Shown: positions 10,401 to 17,919 of the stretch, one piece after another
How the letters are laid out: each line of letters begins with the position of its first letter
Position numbering within the stretch: position 1 is the first letter of the stretch
IMG/VR virus record: IMGVR_UViG_3300033997_000478
Span: 260,429 to 324,428 of that record
DNA length: 64,000 bases
Direction: 5' to 3' (one strand)
Source: a virus
Made by a program: the position numbers and the translations under genes
The notes under the pieces: generated by a model
What the model saw: the letters and a program-made list of their open reading frames with translations, nothing else
Told to the model about the DNA's origin: nothing
The model's database searches: none

Positions 10401-12621
10401 GGTGTCCAACCCGAACAACACCGCAGCTCGCGTGTGGATGGACTGGTTGAATGACAACCCGCGCATTCGTGTGGGTGGCAGTGGTGCCGGTGCAGCCGGT
10501 ACGCTGCAGTTCACCTGGCCCAGTGAGACGGTCAACTTCAGCATCACCAATGCCGGTAACGCCGACCTGCGCGGTCAGCTGTCGGTACTGAAGCTGATCA
10601 CCAAGAACGACCAAACCTCGTTGTTCGGTGACGGTGGTGCATCGATCCGTGGTACGGGCACCGGTAGCGTTGTGCTCTCCTCGGGCACTCAGGCCGGCGG
10701 TTACATCTACCTGCGACCCAACGGTGACACCGTCACCACCGGTCAGGCGGTGCTCTACGCCAACGGTCAGTTCGAGATGACCAGTGCCAAGGTGGGCATG
10801 GGTGTGGGTGCGGGCGGTGTCATGCTGGAGCTGGCAGGCGATCGTGCTTGGCAGTTCCGTCAGTCCGGCACGGGCGCTACTTCGGCGCTGGAGCTGTTTG
10901 ACACCACTGGCGGTAAGCGGGTGGATTTCACCACCACTTCCAGTTCGAACAAGGTCAGTATCGATCCCAATAGTAGCACGGTCTCAGCTTCGACCTTCGC
11001 AGGTACGGCGACCAACGCAGCCAAGTGGACCACTGCTCGCAACCTCTACCTCCAGAACGATCTGGTGGGTAATGTGGCGATCGATGGTAGCGCTGACATC
11101 TCGTTGAACGCCTACTCGCGTGCTTACACCACGGGCAACACGGGCAACACCTATCCCGGTCAATACGTCCGGGTGGCGTCCATCACGCTGGGCGCGCTGT
11201 ACGAGGATTCCTCGGTAGCGCTTCAGTTCATGGGCTACGGCGATAGCGCCGGTACCGGCCGTTACGGTCGTGTGCGTTTCCGCGCCAAGCAACAAGTAGC
11301 TCTGCCGGGTCTGCCGTATGTGGACGTCTCCTTGGAGGCAGCCAACTACCTGAACCCGGATGACTTCGTTGCGGTGATCGGCGATACCTCCGCCTATCCG
11401 GTGAAGGTGGACCTGTTCATCAAGATGTCGGGTACGTACTCGGGTCTGAAGTGCACGGTCATGGGTCGCGGCGGTAGCCGTACGACTCAGGTGCTGGAGA
11501 ACGACGGCTACGCTACGGCGCTGCCGGCGGGCACGCAAGTGGTGGGTGTGGCTGACGCCAGTCGCGTGTACGCAGGCACCTTCAACGGTGCTCTGTCGGG
11601 CAACGCAGCTACGGCGACGAAACTGGCCACGGCTCGCACGATCAACGGTGTGGCTTTCGATGGTACGGCCAACATCACCGTACCGGCGACGTGGAACGGC
11701 GGCACGGTCAACGGCGCCATCAACATCTTCAACGGCACGTTGAACGCTCAGGCCTCGCACATCACCTTGGCGTGGAGCGGCGGCAGCACCCGTTGGGCAC
11801 ACGTGATGGAAAGCTCCGGTGATTACGCCATCTACGGCTACAATGCCAGCGGCGGCGCGCCGTACCAACAGCTGATCCTGCGCAACACCTCGTTGGCAGC
11901 AGCGGCAGACAAGTACCGTGCTTTGGAAGTTCAAGGCGGCATCAAGTCGGGTGGTGCTAATTCTGCGCTGATCGTGGTCGACCGTGGTAACAATGCGGCC
12001 GAATATCACGCTTACGTGCAGGACAATGGTGGTTCGTGGGCCATCTGGCGACAGGGCTACGATGACATCTTCAAGGTTGCGGCGAGTGGCAAGATCGCGC
12101 AAGCAGGTGTCTTCTCCGCCGCACTGAGCACAGCTAACAGCCCGAACGTGTCGGCTGATCAGGCTTCCTTCCGCGCCTACGGCAACTACGGTGGCGGTTA
12201 CGGTCTGATCGATGGCTCCTACCAGATCTGCATGTACTCGATCAGTGGCAACCTGAACTTCGGTTTTGGTTCCTCGGGTAATGCACCGTCGAAGGCCTCG
12301 TTGCGCAATGACGGTACGTTCTTCGCTACTGACTATGCTATCAACTCCGACGCCAGCCTGAAGGAGAACGTGGTCGAGTTGTTCTACAACGGGCGCCTGC
12401 GTCCGGTGGAGTTCGACTGGATCGACGGGAAGAAGCATGACCTGGGCTTCATCGCGCAGGAAGTGCAGAAGCTGTACCCCGATGCCGTTCAGCCCGATGA
12501 GGTTACCGGTAAGCTGCGTCTGTCGCCGATGAAGCTGATTGCGGTGTTGTCCTCGCAGGTCAACTCGCTGGAAGATCGTCTGGCCCAGCTCGAGGCTCTC
12601 GTGGCCTCGAAGATCCAATAG
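7480..12621 (+). CDS. Giant tail fibre protein with C-terminal S74 chaperone
   Basis: 1713 residues, the longest fibre in the window. It starts with a short unique head, then a KPSIWPVARTMTLSG module shared with the upstream fibre. Many fibre modules follow: WHAGNFDP turns, GxDADLLDGxDGxYY near residue 665, PNNTAARVWMDW-type blocks, and ATARTINGVAFDGTANI near residue 1385. A carbohydrate-binding-like stretch lies around residues 685-850. The S74 domain carries Ser1623 and Lys1628 in SDASLK; the usual Arg of the motif is Ser. GFIAQEV and a final coiled coil follow. The role is host recognition at the tail. The recurring modules make recombination between fibre genes likely. Confidence 0.85.
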   Translation: MSLNTLSFKGFAFTENPQSAQYVSVRTGPGDEDFANVLLSDLRTFITAEVEVRLAALEAGESGGAKPSIWPVARTMTLSGPVTGSASFDGSQNFSLSTSIADGALTIAKTNGLQGQLTTLQTNIDGKAPLVHSHIGTQPNLNSIPGGVLPVGAVVGSGSTALDGFTNPLYLSAYDGQTRASQLIFDNATDEVGFRRFTAGNWRSVRKIWTEANFDPSVKASTGGNTFTGLNTFANGRVVIRADVAATQSALQFQDESAVLQGMVYYNRTDKAMTIYTAAGDGTSKVMSLKPDGLYWDAKKVWHAGNFDPATYNYMTVTPTLYNASAGINCDNLVVGSKAFVHNANTNTPGTAATYWHIETVQLGDVAGSLIQRAYAADSSEMWTRVYNAGWKAWRRVWTSENFNPVNKLDANAAAASAQKLTIARTIALTGVVTGSVSFDGSANASITTAFSGDVTNSAGGFIVAGGGAVQVNNPNASSASIKMDWNGDMPRLRIGGSGTGSNATFLIVGQSEKTRMSLDLNGNAMFAGNILANGDKTVYHSGNLDLTDFTRVGTTNLGKVGSTTVGPGTLNSPAAWSNLPTGFSSFVLNTVGTANGAPGDGYGYFHKIAQRDTQGGWAGIWLPHLFNGAQVIQAYLGGANDSTSYARWAKIWNDTNHGAGSGLDADLLDGKDGGYYLSKDTLLGGANMARNGSFESQYNSGRPYFWNLGGNATGRSGSFVVSAAGPAGVGFRIDATSATAGQYIDMMQPLLEDGTDPRPTCVPNRPYTASCDFRGTEGAMVRMYIQFYDSSDTVIATATSQDFTASATNYQRAFVTGRAPANAVKLRMYCPRLHNNGLGGATVPLFVEYAGASLQEGDSYSTFHYPGSSFLRNDIANLQDVRLATGNGRGLRFFDNEQYKIFMSVATDATYGGRIAGETTSDYNMYFRMASGTNRGFVFEKDNGNKLLSINPNGVRSAVDITAPIITATTQFQVSNPNNTAARVWMDWLNDNPRIRVGGSGAGAAGTLQFTWPSETVNFSITNAGNADLRGQLSVLKLITKNDQTSLFGDGGASIRGTGTGSVVLSSGTQAGGYIYLRPNGDTVTTGQAVLYANGQFEMTSAKVGMGVGAGGVMLELAGDRAWQFRQSGTGATSALELFDTTGGKRVDFTTTSSSNKVSIDPNSSTVSASTFAGTATNAAKWTTARNLYLQNDLVGNVAIDGSADISLNAYSRAYTTGNTGNTYPGQYVRVASITLGALYEDSSVALQFMGYGDSAGTGRYGRVRFRAKQQVALPGLPYVDVSLEAANYLNPDDFVAVIGDTSAYPVKVDLFIKMSGTYSGLKCTVMGRGGSRTTQVLENDGYATALPAGTQVVGVADASRVYAGTFNGALSGNAATATKLATARTINGVAFDGTANITVPATWNGGTVNGAINIFNGTLNAQASHITLAWSGGSTRWAHVMESSGDYAIYGYNASGGAPYQQLILRNTSLAAAADKYRALEVQGGIKSGGANSALIVVDRGNNAAEYHAYVQDNGGSWAIWRQGYDDIFKVAASGKIAQAGVFSAALSTANSPNVSADQASFRAYGNYGGGYGLIDGSYQICMYSISGNLNFGFGSSGNAPSKASLRNDGTFFATDYAINSDASLKENVVELFYNGRLRPVEFDWIDGKKHDLGFIAQEVQKLYPDAVQPDEVTGKLRLSPMKLIAVLSSQVNSLEDRLAQLEALVASKIQ

Positions 12622-12628
12622 GCACCAT

Positions 12629-12654
12629 AGAGCCCGGCCTTTCGGCCGGGCTCT
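12629..12654 (+). terminator. Strong intrinsic terminator after the giant fibre
   Basis: An 11-bp perfect stem (AGAGCCCGGCC with GGCCGGGCTCT) closes on a TTTC loop and is followed by TCTTTC. It begins eight bases after the stop codon. Confidence 0.85.
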
Positions 12655-12669
12655 TCTTTCGAGGTTCAC

Positions 12670-13074
12670 ATGAGCAATCCCAACAACGCACGTTTCGTGG
12701 ATATGGGTGGCGGCAACATTGCCGAGTACATCTCCTTCCAGATCCAAATGAACTACAATCCCACCACCCAGCATGTACGCGTGGTTTTTAACGGCGCGCC
12801 GTATATCCTCATGGGTACTGCTTACCAGAAGATCGGTGAAAAGCAGGACATCCTTGAGGCCGACCTGACGGGCTTGGAAGGGATGCGGTTGATTCCGCAG
12901 GGCGTGAAAGATCCGGTCACCGGGATGGACCTATCGGGTCTGTCGATCGGTGGTTTGATCCTGGCCCACAAGATGGCCTATGACTACTTCTTCAACATCC
13001 GCGCCGGCACGTCCGGCTACACGGGGAAGAATACGATCATCGGTCCAGATCCGCAGTTCCCGCCCACGATCTAA
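12670..13074 (+). CDS. Small unrecognised tail-region protein (134 aa)
   Basis: No family recognised. It is a soluble protein with a beta-rich first half containing NYNPTTQHVRVVFNGAPY, then a Gly/Leu-rich stretch and MAYDYFFN. It has no signal peptide or clear membrane segment. It lies between the giant fibre and a pair of paralogous short tail proteins, with GAGGTTC upstream of the ATG. It could be a fibre chaperone or connector. That is inference from position only. Confidence 0.6.
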   Translation: MSNPNNARFVDMGGGNIAEYISFQIQMNYNPTTQHVRVVFNGAPYILMGTAYQKIGEKQDILEADLTGLEGMRLIPQGVKDPVTGMDLSGLSIGGLILAHKMAYDYFFNIRAGTSGYTGKNTIIGPDPQFPPTI

Positions 13075-13086
13075 AGGACTAGAGCC

Positions 13087-13560
13087 ATGCCATTGGGCAC
13101 CAATCCAACACTGCTTCAAATCCAGGCGTTCTTTGGTGGCCCAGGCAATCTCAGGGCCTATTATCGTGGCGGTCCGTATGTACCGGACATTTCCGCCAAT
13201 GCGGCGATCTCAACAGATCCCAACAGCTTGACCTTGCGCCAGTTCTCTGGCGCTGACAAGGTGCAGGACTGGTCTGTGAGTATGACGCCGACTTTCGTGG
13301 CAATTGCCAACAGCACCAACAACACTAGCGTGCAAATGACCATCACCGTCAACAACGCGCCTGGGCCGGCCAGCTATAACACCGTGGCCTTGCCTGGTGA
13401 AGGTATGCTCTGTTCTGTTGACAACGCAAACACCGCCGCCCCGATTGTTCGTGGTAGGCGCAGTACACAACAGCCCTCCTTCGAGGAAGGTTCGGTGCGA
13501 GCTGACGTCACGATCAATGGTGTTACCAAGTCGGCGGTTTCCCGCATGAACTTCGGCTAA
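13087..13560 (+). CDS. Short tail protein with FFGGPGNLRAYYRGG module (copy 1)
   Basis: 157 residues. The first 60 carry a module common at the start of phage minor tail proteins: NPTLLQIQAFFGGPGNLRAY, then RGGPYVPDISANA and STDPN. The remaining 95 residues are beta-rich and unique. The neighbour at 13632-14204 has nearly the same N-terminus but a different C-terminal part, so this is a tandem duplication with divergent or swapped ends. The shared module is probably the virion-docking part. The start follows AAAGGACTAGAGCC. Confidence 0.7.
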   Translation: MPLGTNPTLLQIQAFFGGPGNLRAYYRGGPYVPDISANAAISTDPNSLTLRQFSGADKVQDWSVSMTPTFVAIANSTNNTSVQMTITVNNAPGPASYNTVALPGEGMLCSVDNANTAAPIVRGRRSTQQPSFEEGSVRADVTINGVTKSAVSRMNFG

Positions 13561-13572
13561 GGTCGGGCATGG

Positions 13573-13602
13573 CTAAGGAGGTTTCGGCCTCCTTAGTTTA
13601 TG
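13573..13602 (+). terminator. Terminator hairpin between the two paralogues
   Basis: CTAAGGAGG pairs with CCTCCTTAG around a TTTCGG loop, followed by TTTATG and a T-rich run at 13611-13616. Confidence 0.8.
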
Positions 13603-13631
13603 TCCCTTCCTTTTTTCCTAGCAGTAGAAGT

Positions 13632-14204
13632 ATGCCTTTAGGTCTCAACCCCACCCTCATTCAAATTCGCGACTTCTTCGGAGGTCCGGGTAATCTTCGT
13701 GCGTACTACCGCGGTGGTCCGTACGTGCCGGATATTTCGGCGAACGCCAACATCTCCACCGATCCCAATCAATTGCGTTTGACGCAGTTCTCTTACGCTG
13801 ACAAGATCACCTCACCACCTCTACCCAACTTCGGCAATGCCAGCGTTTCGGCTGACATCTTTGTTAGCGGTAACGGTGGCGGCTGTAACAGCTACTTGGA
13901 AATCCGTCCCAACGGTATGGTCTACTCCTATTCGTCCAGTAACGGCGAAGGTAACCTATACCAGTGGTTGCCAGCCGGGCGTTCCCCTGGGGAATACATG
14001 GCCCGTCGTTCTACCAATGGCGGACCGTGGGAGGCATGGCAATCGCTTGCGTCGGTCTTCGGTGCAGCTTCTTCCTCGGCGTATTCCGACGGCTTCTACA
14101 GCGAATCCGATTCGCAGGAGTCGGTCGTACAGATCGGTTACGGCGGCAACGTACAAGCACAGGCCACCTTTAGTGCCTACTCCTCGGCCAACGGCCGCGG
14201 TTAA
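13632..14204 (+). CDS. Short tail protein with FFGGPGNLRAYYRGG module (copy 2)
   Basis: 190 residues from the ATG at 13632; an upstream in-frame ATG at 13569 would read through the terminator hairpin and is rejected. Residues 1-58 are near-identical to the gene at 13087 (MPLGxNPTLxQI, FFGGPGNLRAY, VPDISANAxIS). The C-terminal part differs: Ser/Gly-rich beta sequence with SYLEIRPNGMVYSYSSS and a WEAWQS segment. It is probably a fibre-tip or adaptor protein of the tail, paralogous to its neighbour. Confidence 0.7.
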   Translation: MPLGLNPTLIQIRDFFGGPGNLRAYYRGGPYVPDISANANISTDPNQLRLTQFSYADKITSPPLPNFGNASVSADIFVSGNGGGCNSYLEIRPNGMVYSYSSSNGEGNLYQWLPAGRSPGEYMARRSTNGGPWEAWQSLASVFGAASSSAYSDGFYSESDSQESVVQIGYGGNVQAQATFSAYSSANGRG

Positions 14205-14216
14205 CAAGGACCACCT

Positions 14217-14468
14217 ATGGACATTCGCACCCTCGCCAAACAGGCGCGCCTGAAGCGCAACTGTTTACTTGATGCGGCGGTGGGAGTTCTGAACCGACAT
14301 CGCAATCAAGTGGACTTCGGTGTGAATCCGTCCCTTGGTCCTGATGAGGTTATCGAAGTGGCACACTTTGCGCAGTCACTGCGCGATGTGCCGCAGCAGA
14401 TGGACTTCCCGAGCCTGATCATATGGCCAAACGTTCCACGATGCCTGCAAAAGCAAATCGTGGCCTAA
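14217..14468 (+). CDS. Small hypothetical protein (83 aa)
   Basis: Unrecognised. It is a basic, helical N-terminus (DIRTLAKQARLKRN) followed by NRHRNQVDFGVNPSLG. The gene lies 12 bases after the upstream stop and 18 bases before the next start. This spacing and the co-directional neighbours support a real gene, although coding evidence for so short a protein is limited. Confidence 0.5.
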   Translation: MDIRTLAKQARLKRNCLLDAAVGVLNRHRNQVDFGVNPSLGPDEVIEVAHFAQSLRDVPQQMDFPSLIIWPNVPRCLQKQIVA

Positions 14469-14486
14469 CAACAACAAGGCAACTTC

Positions 14487-15089
14487 ATGAGCGACTTTCA
14501 TATCGACCGACGTTTCGATAAGCCGGGACATGAATCCCTCGTTGACTTGATCAACGACAGCAACAAGACGTACATCAAGCCGGGGGAGATCGAAGGCGAT
14601 CAGATCACTGCGGTCGAAGGTCTTCCATTGGGCTTGAATACGAGTGTGCGTATTCGCCTGAAAGGAGCAAAGGAAGGCGCCCCCTCATCCACGCTGTTTT
14701 ACCGTCGACTGGACATCGGTAAGTATCTGGCCGATCGCGGTCCGTTCCCTTACGACCTCGAGCGTGAGGACAAGGACCAGCAAGAAATCCTTGATGCCAT
14801 CAAGGCCCAGTACGGCGTGGAGCTGTCCCTCGAAGATGTTGGAATCATCTACAACTGGACCGATACGGCCCAGTACGTCATCTTGGTGATGTACTCGCGA
14901 AACCCGGTGTTCTACGGTGAGGTGCGTTTGCAAGGCAAGCCACCTTCGGACCTCAGTTGGGTGGTCGATGAGATCATGCGTGACCTGACGCTGGCAGATG
15001 TCATGACCGGTACGGAAATCATTCCGGCCATTCAGGACGTCATCCCCAAGCAGATGCGCAAGCTCCGCATTACTGACGTCAAGCTTTAA
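14487..15089 (+). CDS. Unrecognised 200-residue tail-region protein
   Basis: No family recognised. It is an acidic alpha/beta protein with no signal or membrane segment. Its middle part (QQEILDAIKAQYGVELSLED) and beta-rich end weakly resemble the gene at 329-892, so the two may be paralogous small tail proteins flanking the fibre cluster. It is the last gene before a terminator and follows an ATG preceded by AACAAGGCAACTTC. Confidence 0.6.
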   Translation: MSDFHIDRRFDKPGHESLVDLINDSNKTYIKPGEIEGDQITAVEGLPLGLNTSVRIRLKGAKEGAPSSTLFYRRLDIGKYLADRGPFPYDLEREDKDQQEILDAIKAQYGVELSLEDVGIIYNWTDTAQYVILVMYSRNPVFYGEVRLQGKPPSDLSWVVDEIMRDLTLADVMTGTEIIPAIQDVIPKQMRKLRITDVKL

Positions 15090-15122
15090 ACATAGCGGAG
15101 GTCTTCGGACCTCCGTTTATGT
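15090..15122 (+). terminator. Terminator closing the fibre cluster
   Basis: CGGAGGTC pairs with GACCTCCG around a UUCG loop. The stem is extended by ACATA/TATGT, as in the other hairpins of this window. Confidence 0.85.
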
Positions 15123-15189
15123 CGCTTATACTGTGACTAGCCTGGCCTGACGGGCTTTGCTTAACCTCTTTATCCACGGAGCACTCTCG

Positions 15190-16065
15190 ATGGCGACCAC
15201 CACGCCGCGCGTTATCACCCGTACCATCAACGGCACGCGCATCCTCACCGCCCTGCAGCGCGGTAAGCCGTACACCCACGTCCCGTACACCACGCTCAAC
15301 GAGCTGCACGGCATCCAAGCCGGCGTGATGCCGGACAACGCCGAGACCCCGCGCGTGCAGTATTTCTGCATTGGCACGAATGGTCATGTGAACCGCACCG
15401 GCGCTGACGGTGGTCACTACACCTCTGCCCGCAAGCATGGGCCGGACGATTTCGGCCTGTACACCCAGATCCCGTTCCTGCTGCGCCGTCCCGGTGAAGA
15501 CCTGACCCAGGACCAGCGTCAGAAGTACGCCCTGCGCAAGATCATCGAGATCAATGGCGAGAACTGGATCGCCTACTATCTGATGAAGATCCCGACTGAC
15601 ACCGAGCCGGTGCGCATGCTGCTCAACACGGTCAAGGACGGCGTCACCACCACCGAGCCGTTCATCCCGAAGGCTTCCAACCTGCAGCCGCAGCCGAAGG
15701 AACCGCCGGCCAATGGCGCCATCAGCACCAACGGCTCGTACTTGTCGGTGACCTCGATGACCGACATCGTGCTCAGCGCCCTGGACGTCACCGAACAGAT
15801 CGAAGTTGCCAAGATCATCCACGGCAACCCCGAGCGCGCTCTGATCTCCGAGATCGGCCTGGTGGCCGCTTCGCCGAAGATCGTCACCTTCACCGATCCG
15901 GGCGGCGGCAACGTCCAGATGGAAGAAGCGGTCATGGCGCAGATCACCACCCACATCACCGGCCTGTGGCCTGTGGCCTTCGCCACCGAAGGTTTCCGTT
16001 TCGGTCTGGATCTGGGCGGCACCGAGCCGCTGATCGGTCTGGACACCACCAACACCACCCCCTAA
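15190..16065 (+). CDS. Probably abundant virion protein of unknown family (291 aa)
   Basis: The start is set at the ATG at 15190 (MATTTPRV), preceded by CGGAGCACTCTCG; an upstream in-frame start at 15157 has no ribosome site. I do not recognise the family. The codon choice is markedly biased to C- and G-ending codons, far more than in neighbouring genes, which in phages marks highly expressed proteins such as tail tube or capsid components. The mixed beta/alpha sequence has a Pro-rich hinge near residue 165 (QPQPKEPP) and a Gly-rich end. Its own unit begins just after a terminator. A tail-tube-like role is possible but unproven. Confidence 0.65.
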   Translation: MATTTPRVITRTINGTRILTALQRGKPYTHVPYTTLNELHGIQAGVMPDNAETPRVQYFCIGTNGHVNRTGADGGHYTSARKHGPDDFGLYTQIPFLLRRPGEDLTQDQRQKYALRKIIEINGENWIAYYLMKIPTDTEPVRMLLNTVKDGVTTTEPFIPKASNLQPQPKEPPANGAISTNGSYLSVTSMTDIVLSALDVTEQIEVAKIIHGNPERALISEIGLVAASPKIVTFTDPGGGNVQMEEAVMAQITTHITGLWPVAFATEGFRFGLDLGGTEPLIGLDTTNTTP

Positions 16066-16077
16066 GCGAACACCCCC

Positions 16078-16692
16078 ATGAACACACGTCAAGAACAAGA
16101 TGTAACCTTGCGTGTGGCAGGCATCGATCCAGGTACGACGACTCTCGGGTTGTCGTTTCTGGACCTGAACCTTTCCAACGGCCGCTGCGTCATCGCCTAT
16201 TCCAAGACGGCAGACGGCGGCAAGTTGGGTAAGGACTATCGTCTGGAAGCTGAAACACATGGCGACCGTTTCGCACGCTTGACCGCCATTGAGGATTTCC
16301 TGTTCGTCGTCTTTGAGATGATGCAGCCTCATGCGTTCTGCACTGAATCTCCCTTCCTGCGCAAGTTCCCAGCGACCTTCGCAGCACTGACCGAGTGTGT
16401 CAGCCATTGCCGCCGCGCGGTGCATCGTTACGATCGCCACGCACGCATGGATACGGTGGACCCGCCCACAGCCAAGCTCGGTGTGGGCATGACCATCAAG
16501 AAGGGTGCAACGAAAGACGATGTAAAGGCTGCAATCTTGCGCCTTGTGGACTCCAAGCTTCCCAACGGCCTTCCGGCCTTGGAAGTGGCCCCAGATGTGA
16601 ATCTCGCCGAGTTGGACGAACATGAGATCGACTCGATCGCAGTGGCCTACCACCTAGTGCAACAGCTCCGCAAACAAATCCCCGGCCTTTAA
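16078..16692 (+). CDS. RuvC-like Holliday junction resolvase
   Basis: 204 residues with the RuvC/RNase H-like layout. A first acidic residue, Asp17, lies in AGIDPGTTTLG, a second, Glu90, in TESPF, and a C-terminal acidic cluster (Glu183, Asp185) in DEHEIDSIAVAYH. In this family these residues bind the metal ions that cut four-way DNA junctions. Large phages use such enzymes to resolve recombination intermediates or debranch DNA before packaging. The gene is 12 bases downstream of the 291-residue protein gene and 9 bases before the next gene, so the three form one unit. The length fits RuvC proteins (about 170-200 residues). Confidence 0.82.
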   Translation: MNTRQEQDVTLRVAGIDPGTTTLGLSFLDLNLSNGRCVIAYSKTADGGKLGKDYRLEAETHGDRFARLTAIEDFLFVVFEMMQPHAFCTESPFLRKFPATFAALTECVSHCRRAVHRYDRHARMDTVDPPTAKLGVGMTIKKGATKDDVKAAILRLVDSKLPNGLPALEVAPDVNLAELDEHEIDSIAVAYHLVQQLRKQIPGL

Positions 16693-16701
16693 GGTAACGT
16701 C

Positions 16702-17202
16702 ATGAACCTCAGTGAGATTCTGAAGATGGCTGGGAGCCAACCGTTCTCCACGTTCAAGTGGGGGCCGGCGGCAGTGTTGATGATCAATGACTATCTAGCT
16801 GCCGGCTCCAAGCTGTCAGTGGATAGCACCGGTCAAGACGCTGAGGTTGCATTGAGCGCGCTGCCCACTGGCATGGGTTTGAACTTGTTGACTCGTGAAG
16901 TACAAGTCATGAACGACAATGTCATGCTCAAGCCGGTGGGGCCTGAGGTAACTGGCGTACCACCCACCGTGGCCCCTGCTCCGCGCAGGACCAATCCGCT
17001 GGTCATGATGATCTTTGTTGTGTTGGCCCTGATCAGTCTGGGTCTGACCTTCAGCATCATGTCCACGGCCAATCGTACTGGGCAGATGCCCGACTCGACC
17101 GCACTGGTTGAGATTACCAAGACGATGGTGGGGTTGATCAAGGACGATAGCAGCCGACCCGACAAGGAACAGCCTGCGGATCCTCCTCCCCAGAATCCGT
17201 AA
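16702..17202 (+). CDS. Single-pass membrane protein (166 aa)
   Basis: Unrecognised family. A soluble N-terminal 90 residues is followed by a Pro-rich joint (VPPTVAPAPRRTNP), one clear membrane segment at about 97-119 (LVMMIFVVLALISLGLTFSI), and a Pro-rich acidic tail. Positive residues before the segment suggest the N-terminus stays in the cytoplasm. It could be a holin-like or inner-membrane protein, but no lysis gene is adjacent. It ends the unit that begins at 15190, before a bidirectional hairpin. Confidence 0.6.
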   Translation: MNLSEILKMAGSQPFSTFKWGPAAVLMINDYLAAGSKLSVDSTGQDAEVALSALPTGMGLNLLTREVQVMNDNVMLKPVGPEVTGVPPTVAPAPRRTNPLVMMIFVVLALISLGLTFSIMSTANRTGQMPDSTALVEITKTMVGLIKDDSSRPDKEQPADPPPQNP

Positions 17203-17207
17203 AACCC

Positions 17208-17240
17208 CATAACGCCCCCGCCCGTAGGCGGGGGCTTATG
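17208..17240. terminator. Bidirectional terminator between convergent genes
   Basis: GCCCCCGCC pairs with GGCGGGGGC, extended by CATAA/TTATG on the outside. It separates the + strand membrane protein gene from the - strand DUF1353 gene, so it can serve both strands. Confidence 0.85.
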
Positions 17241-17243
17241 CCG

Positions 17244-17864
17244 TCAGTTCGCTGCCAGTGCGGCGGCAGCATCAGCACGCTTGCGCTTGTCCAGTGCCAC
17301 GGTGACCTGCCGCAAGATCGCGGTGGGTTCCCGGTAGGTGCCGGCTTGACGCATGTACTCCGTCTCGATCTGACGCTTCTGGATCAGACGAGCCATGTTG
17401 GTCTTGCCGCCAAAGATCGACCAGGCACGCACTGCACCGTACATCAGCGAGCGAGTGAACCAGTTCACGCCTGCAGCTTTCATGGCCTCCAGGAAGATGG
17501 CATCGGCCTCTTTACGAGTGATGGTCACCGGGATTTCATTGTGGAACAGGGTCTTGGTTTCGCACAGGATGTCATGCAGCGTTGCAGCCTGTCCGTAGGC
17601 GCCCCACGGCGGCACCAGCCACCACAGCGGACGCGGTACGGAGGCACCATCGGTGAGGAAGCCGGCGGGCACGTAGCCCCACGTGGAGCGATCCTCAGCA
17701 CTGCGGTAGAAGCGGAAGGACGTGATGACACGGTAGTAGTCCTTACGCAGTACCTTCGATGCGTACTCGTCGTATTCGATGGCCAGCTTGGCATCGAAGT
17801 TGGTAAAGGGAATGGCCTCCGCGATCTGGGTGGCCGTGGGAACATAGGGATTGTTGATGTCCAT
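17244..17864 (-). CDS. DUF1353 family phage protein
   Basis: 206 residues. The region around residues 63-100 has the family signature VPAGFLTDGASVPRPLWWLV, then GAYGQAATLHDIL and a second conserved stretch ITRKEADAIFLEAMKAAGV. Members are common in tailed phages, usually near lysis or tail genes, and have no firmly established role. The conserved His-Asp pair after the Trp-rich loop has suggested an enzyme-like fold. The C-terminal 50 residues are a basic helix ending in an Ala run. It is the last gene of the - strand block that starts at 24754. Confidence 0.8.
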   Translation of the reverse strand: MDINNPYVPTATQIAEAIPFTNFDAKLAIEYDEYASKVLRKDYYRVITSFRFYRSAEDRSTWGYVPAGFLTDGASVPRPLWWLVPPWGAYGQAATLHDILCETKTLFHNEIPVTITRKEADAIFLEAMKAAGVNWFTRSLMYGAVRAWSIFGGKTNMARLIQKRQIETEYMRQAGTYREPTAILRQVTVALDKRKRADAAAALAAN

Positions 17865-17890
17865 TAGTCACCGCAGGGGCTAAATAAGAA

Positions 17891-17912
17891 CCGGGGAGGT
17901 TTCCCTCCCCGG
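17891..17912 (-). terminator. Hairpin downstream of the Hint-domain gene
   Basis: A 9-bp perfect stem, CCGGGGAGG with CCTCCCCGG, with a four-base loop. On the - strand it is followed by TTCTTATTTAG, so it would terminate the unit containing the tail protein at 17920-19251. Confidence 0.75.
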
Positions 17913-17919
17913 CACGGTC

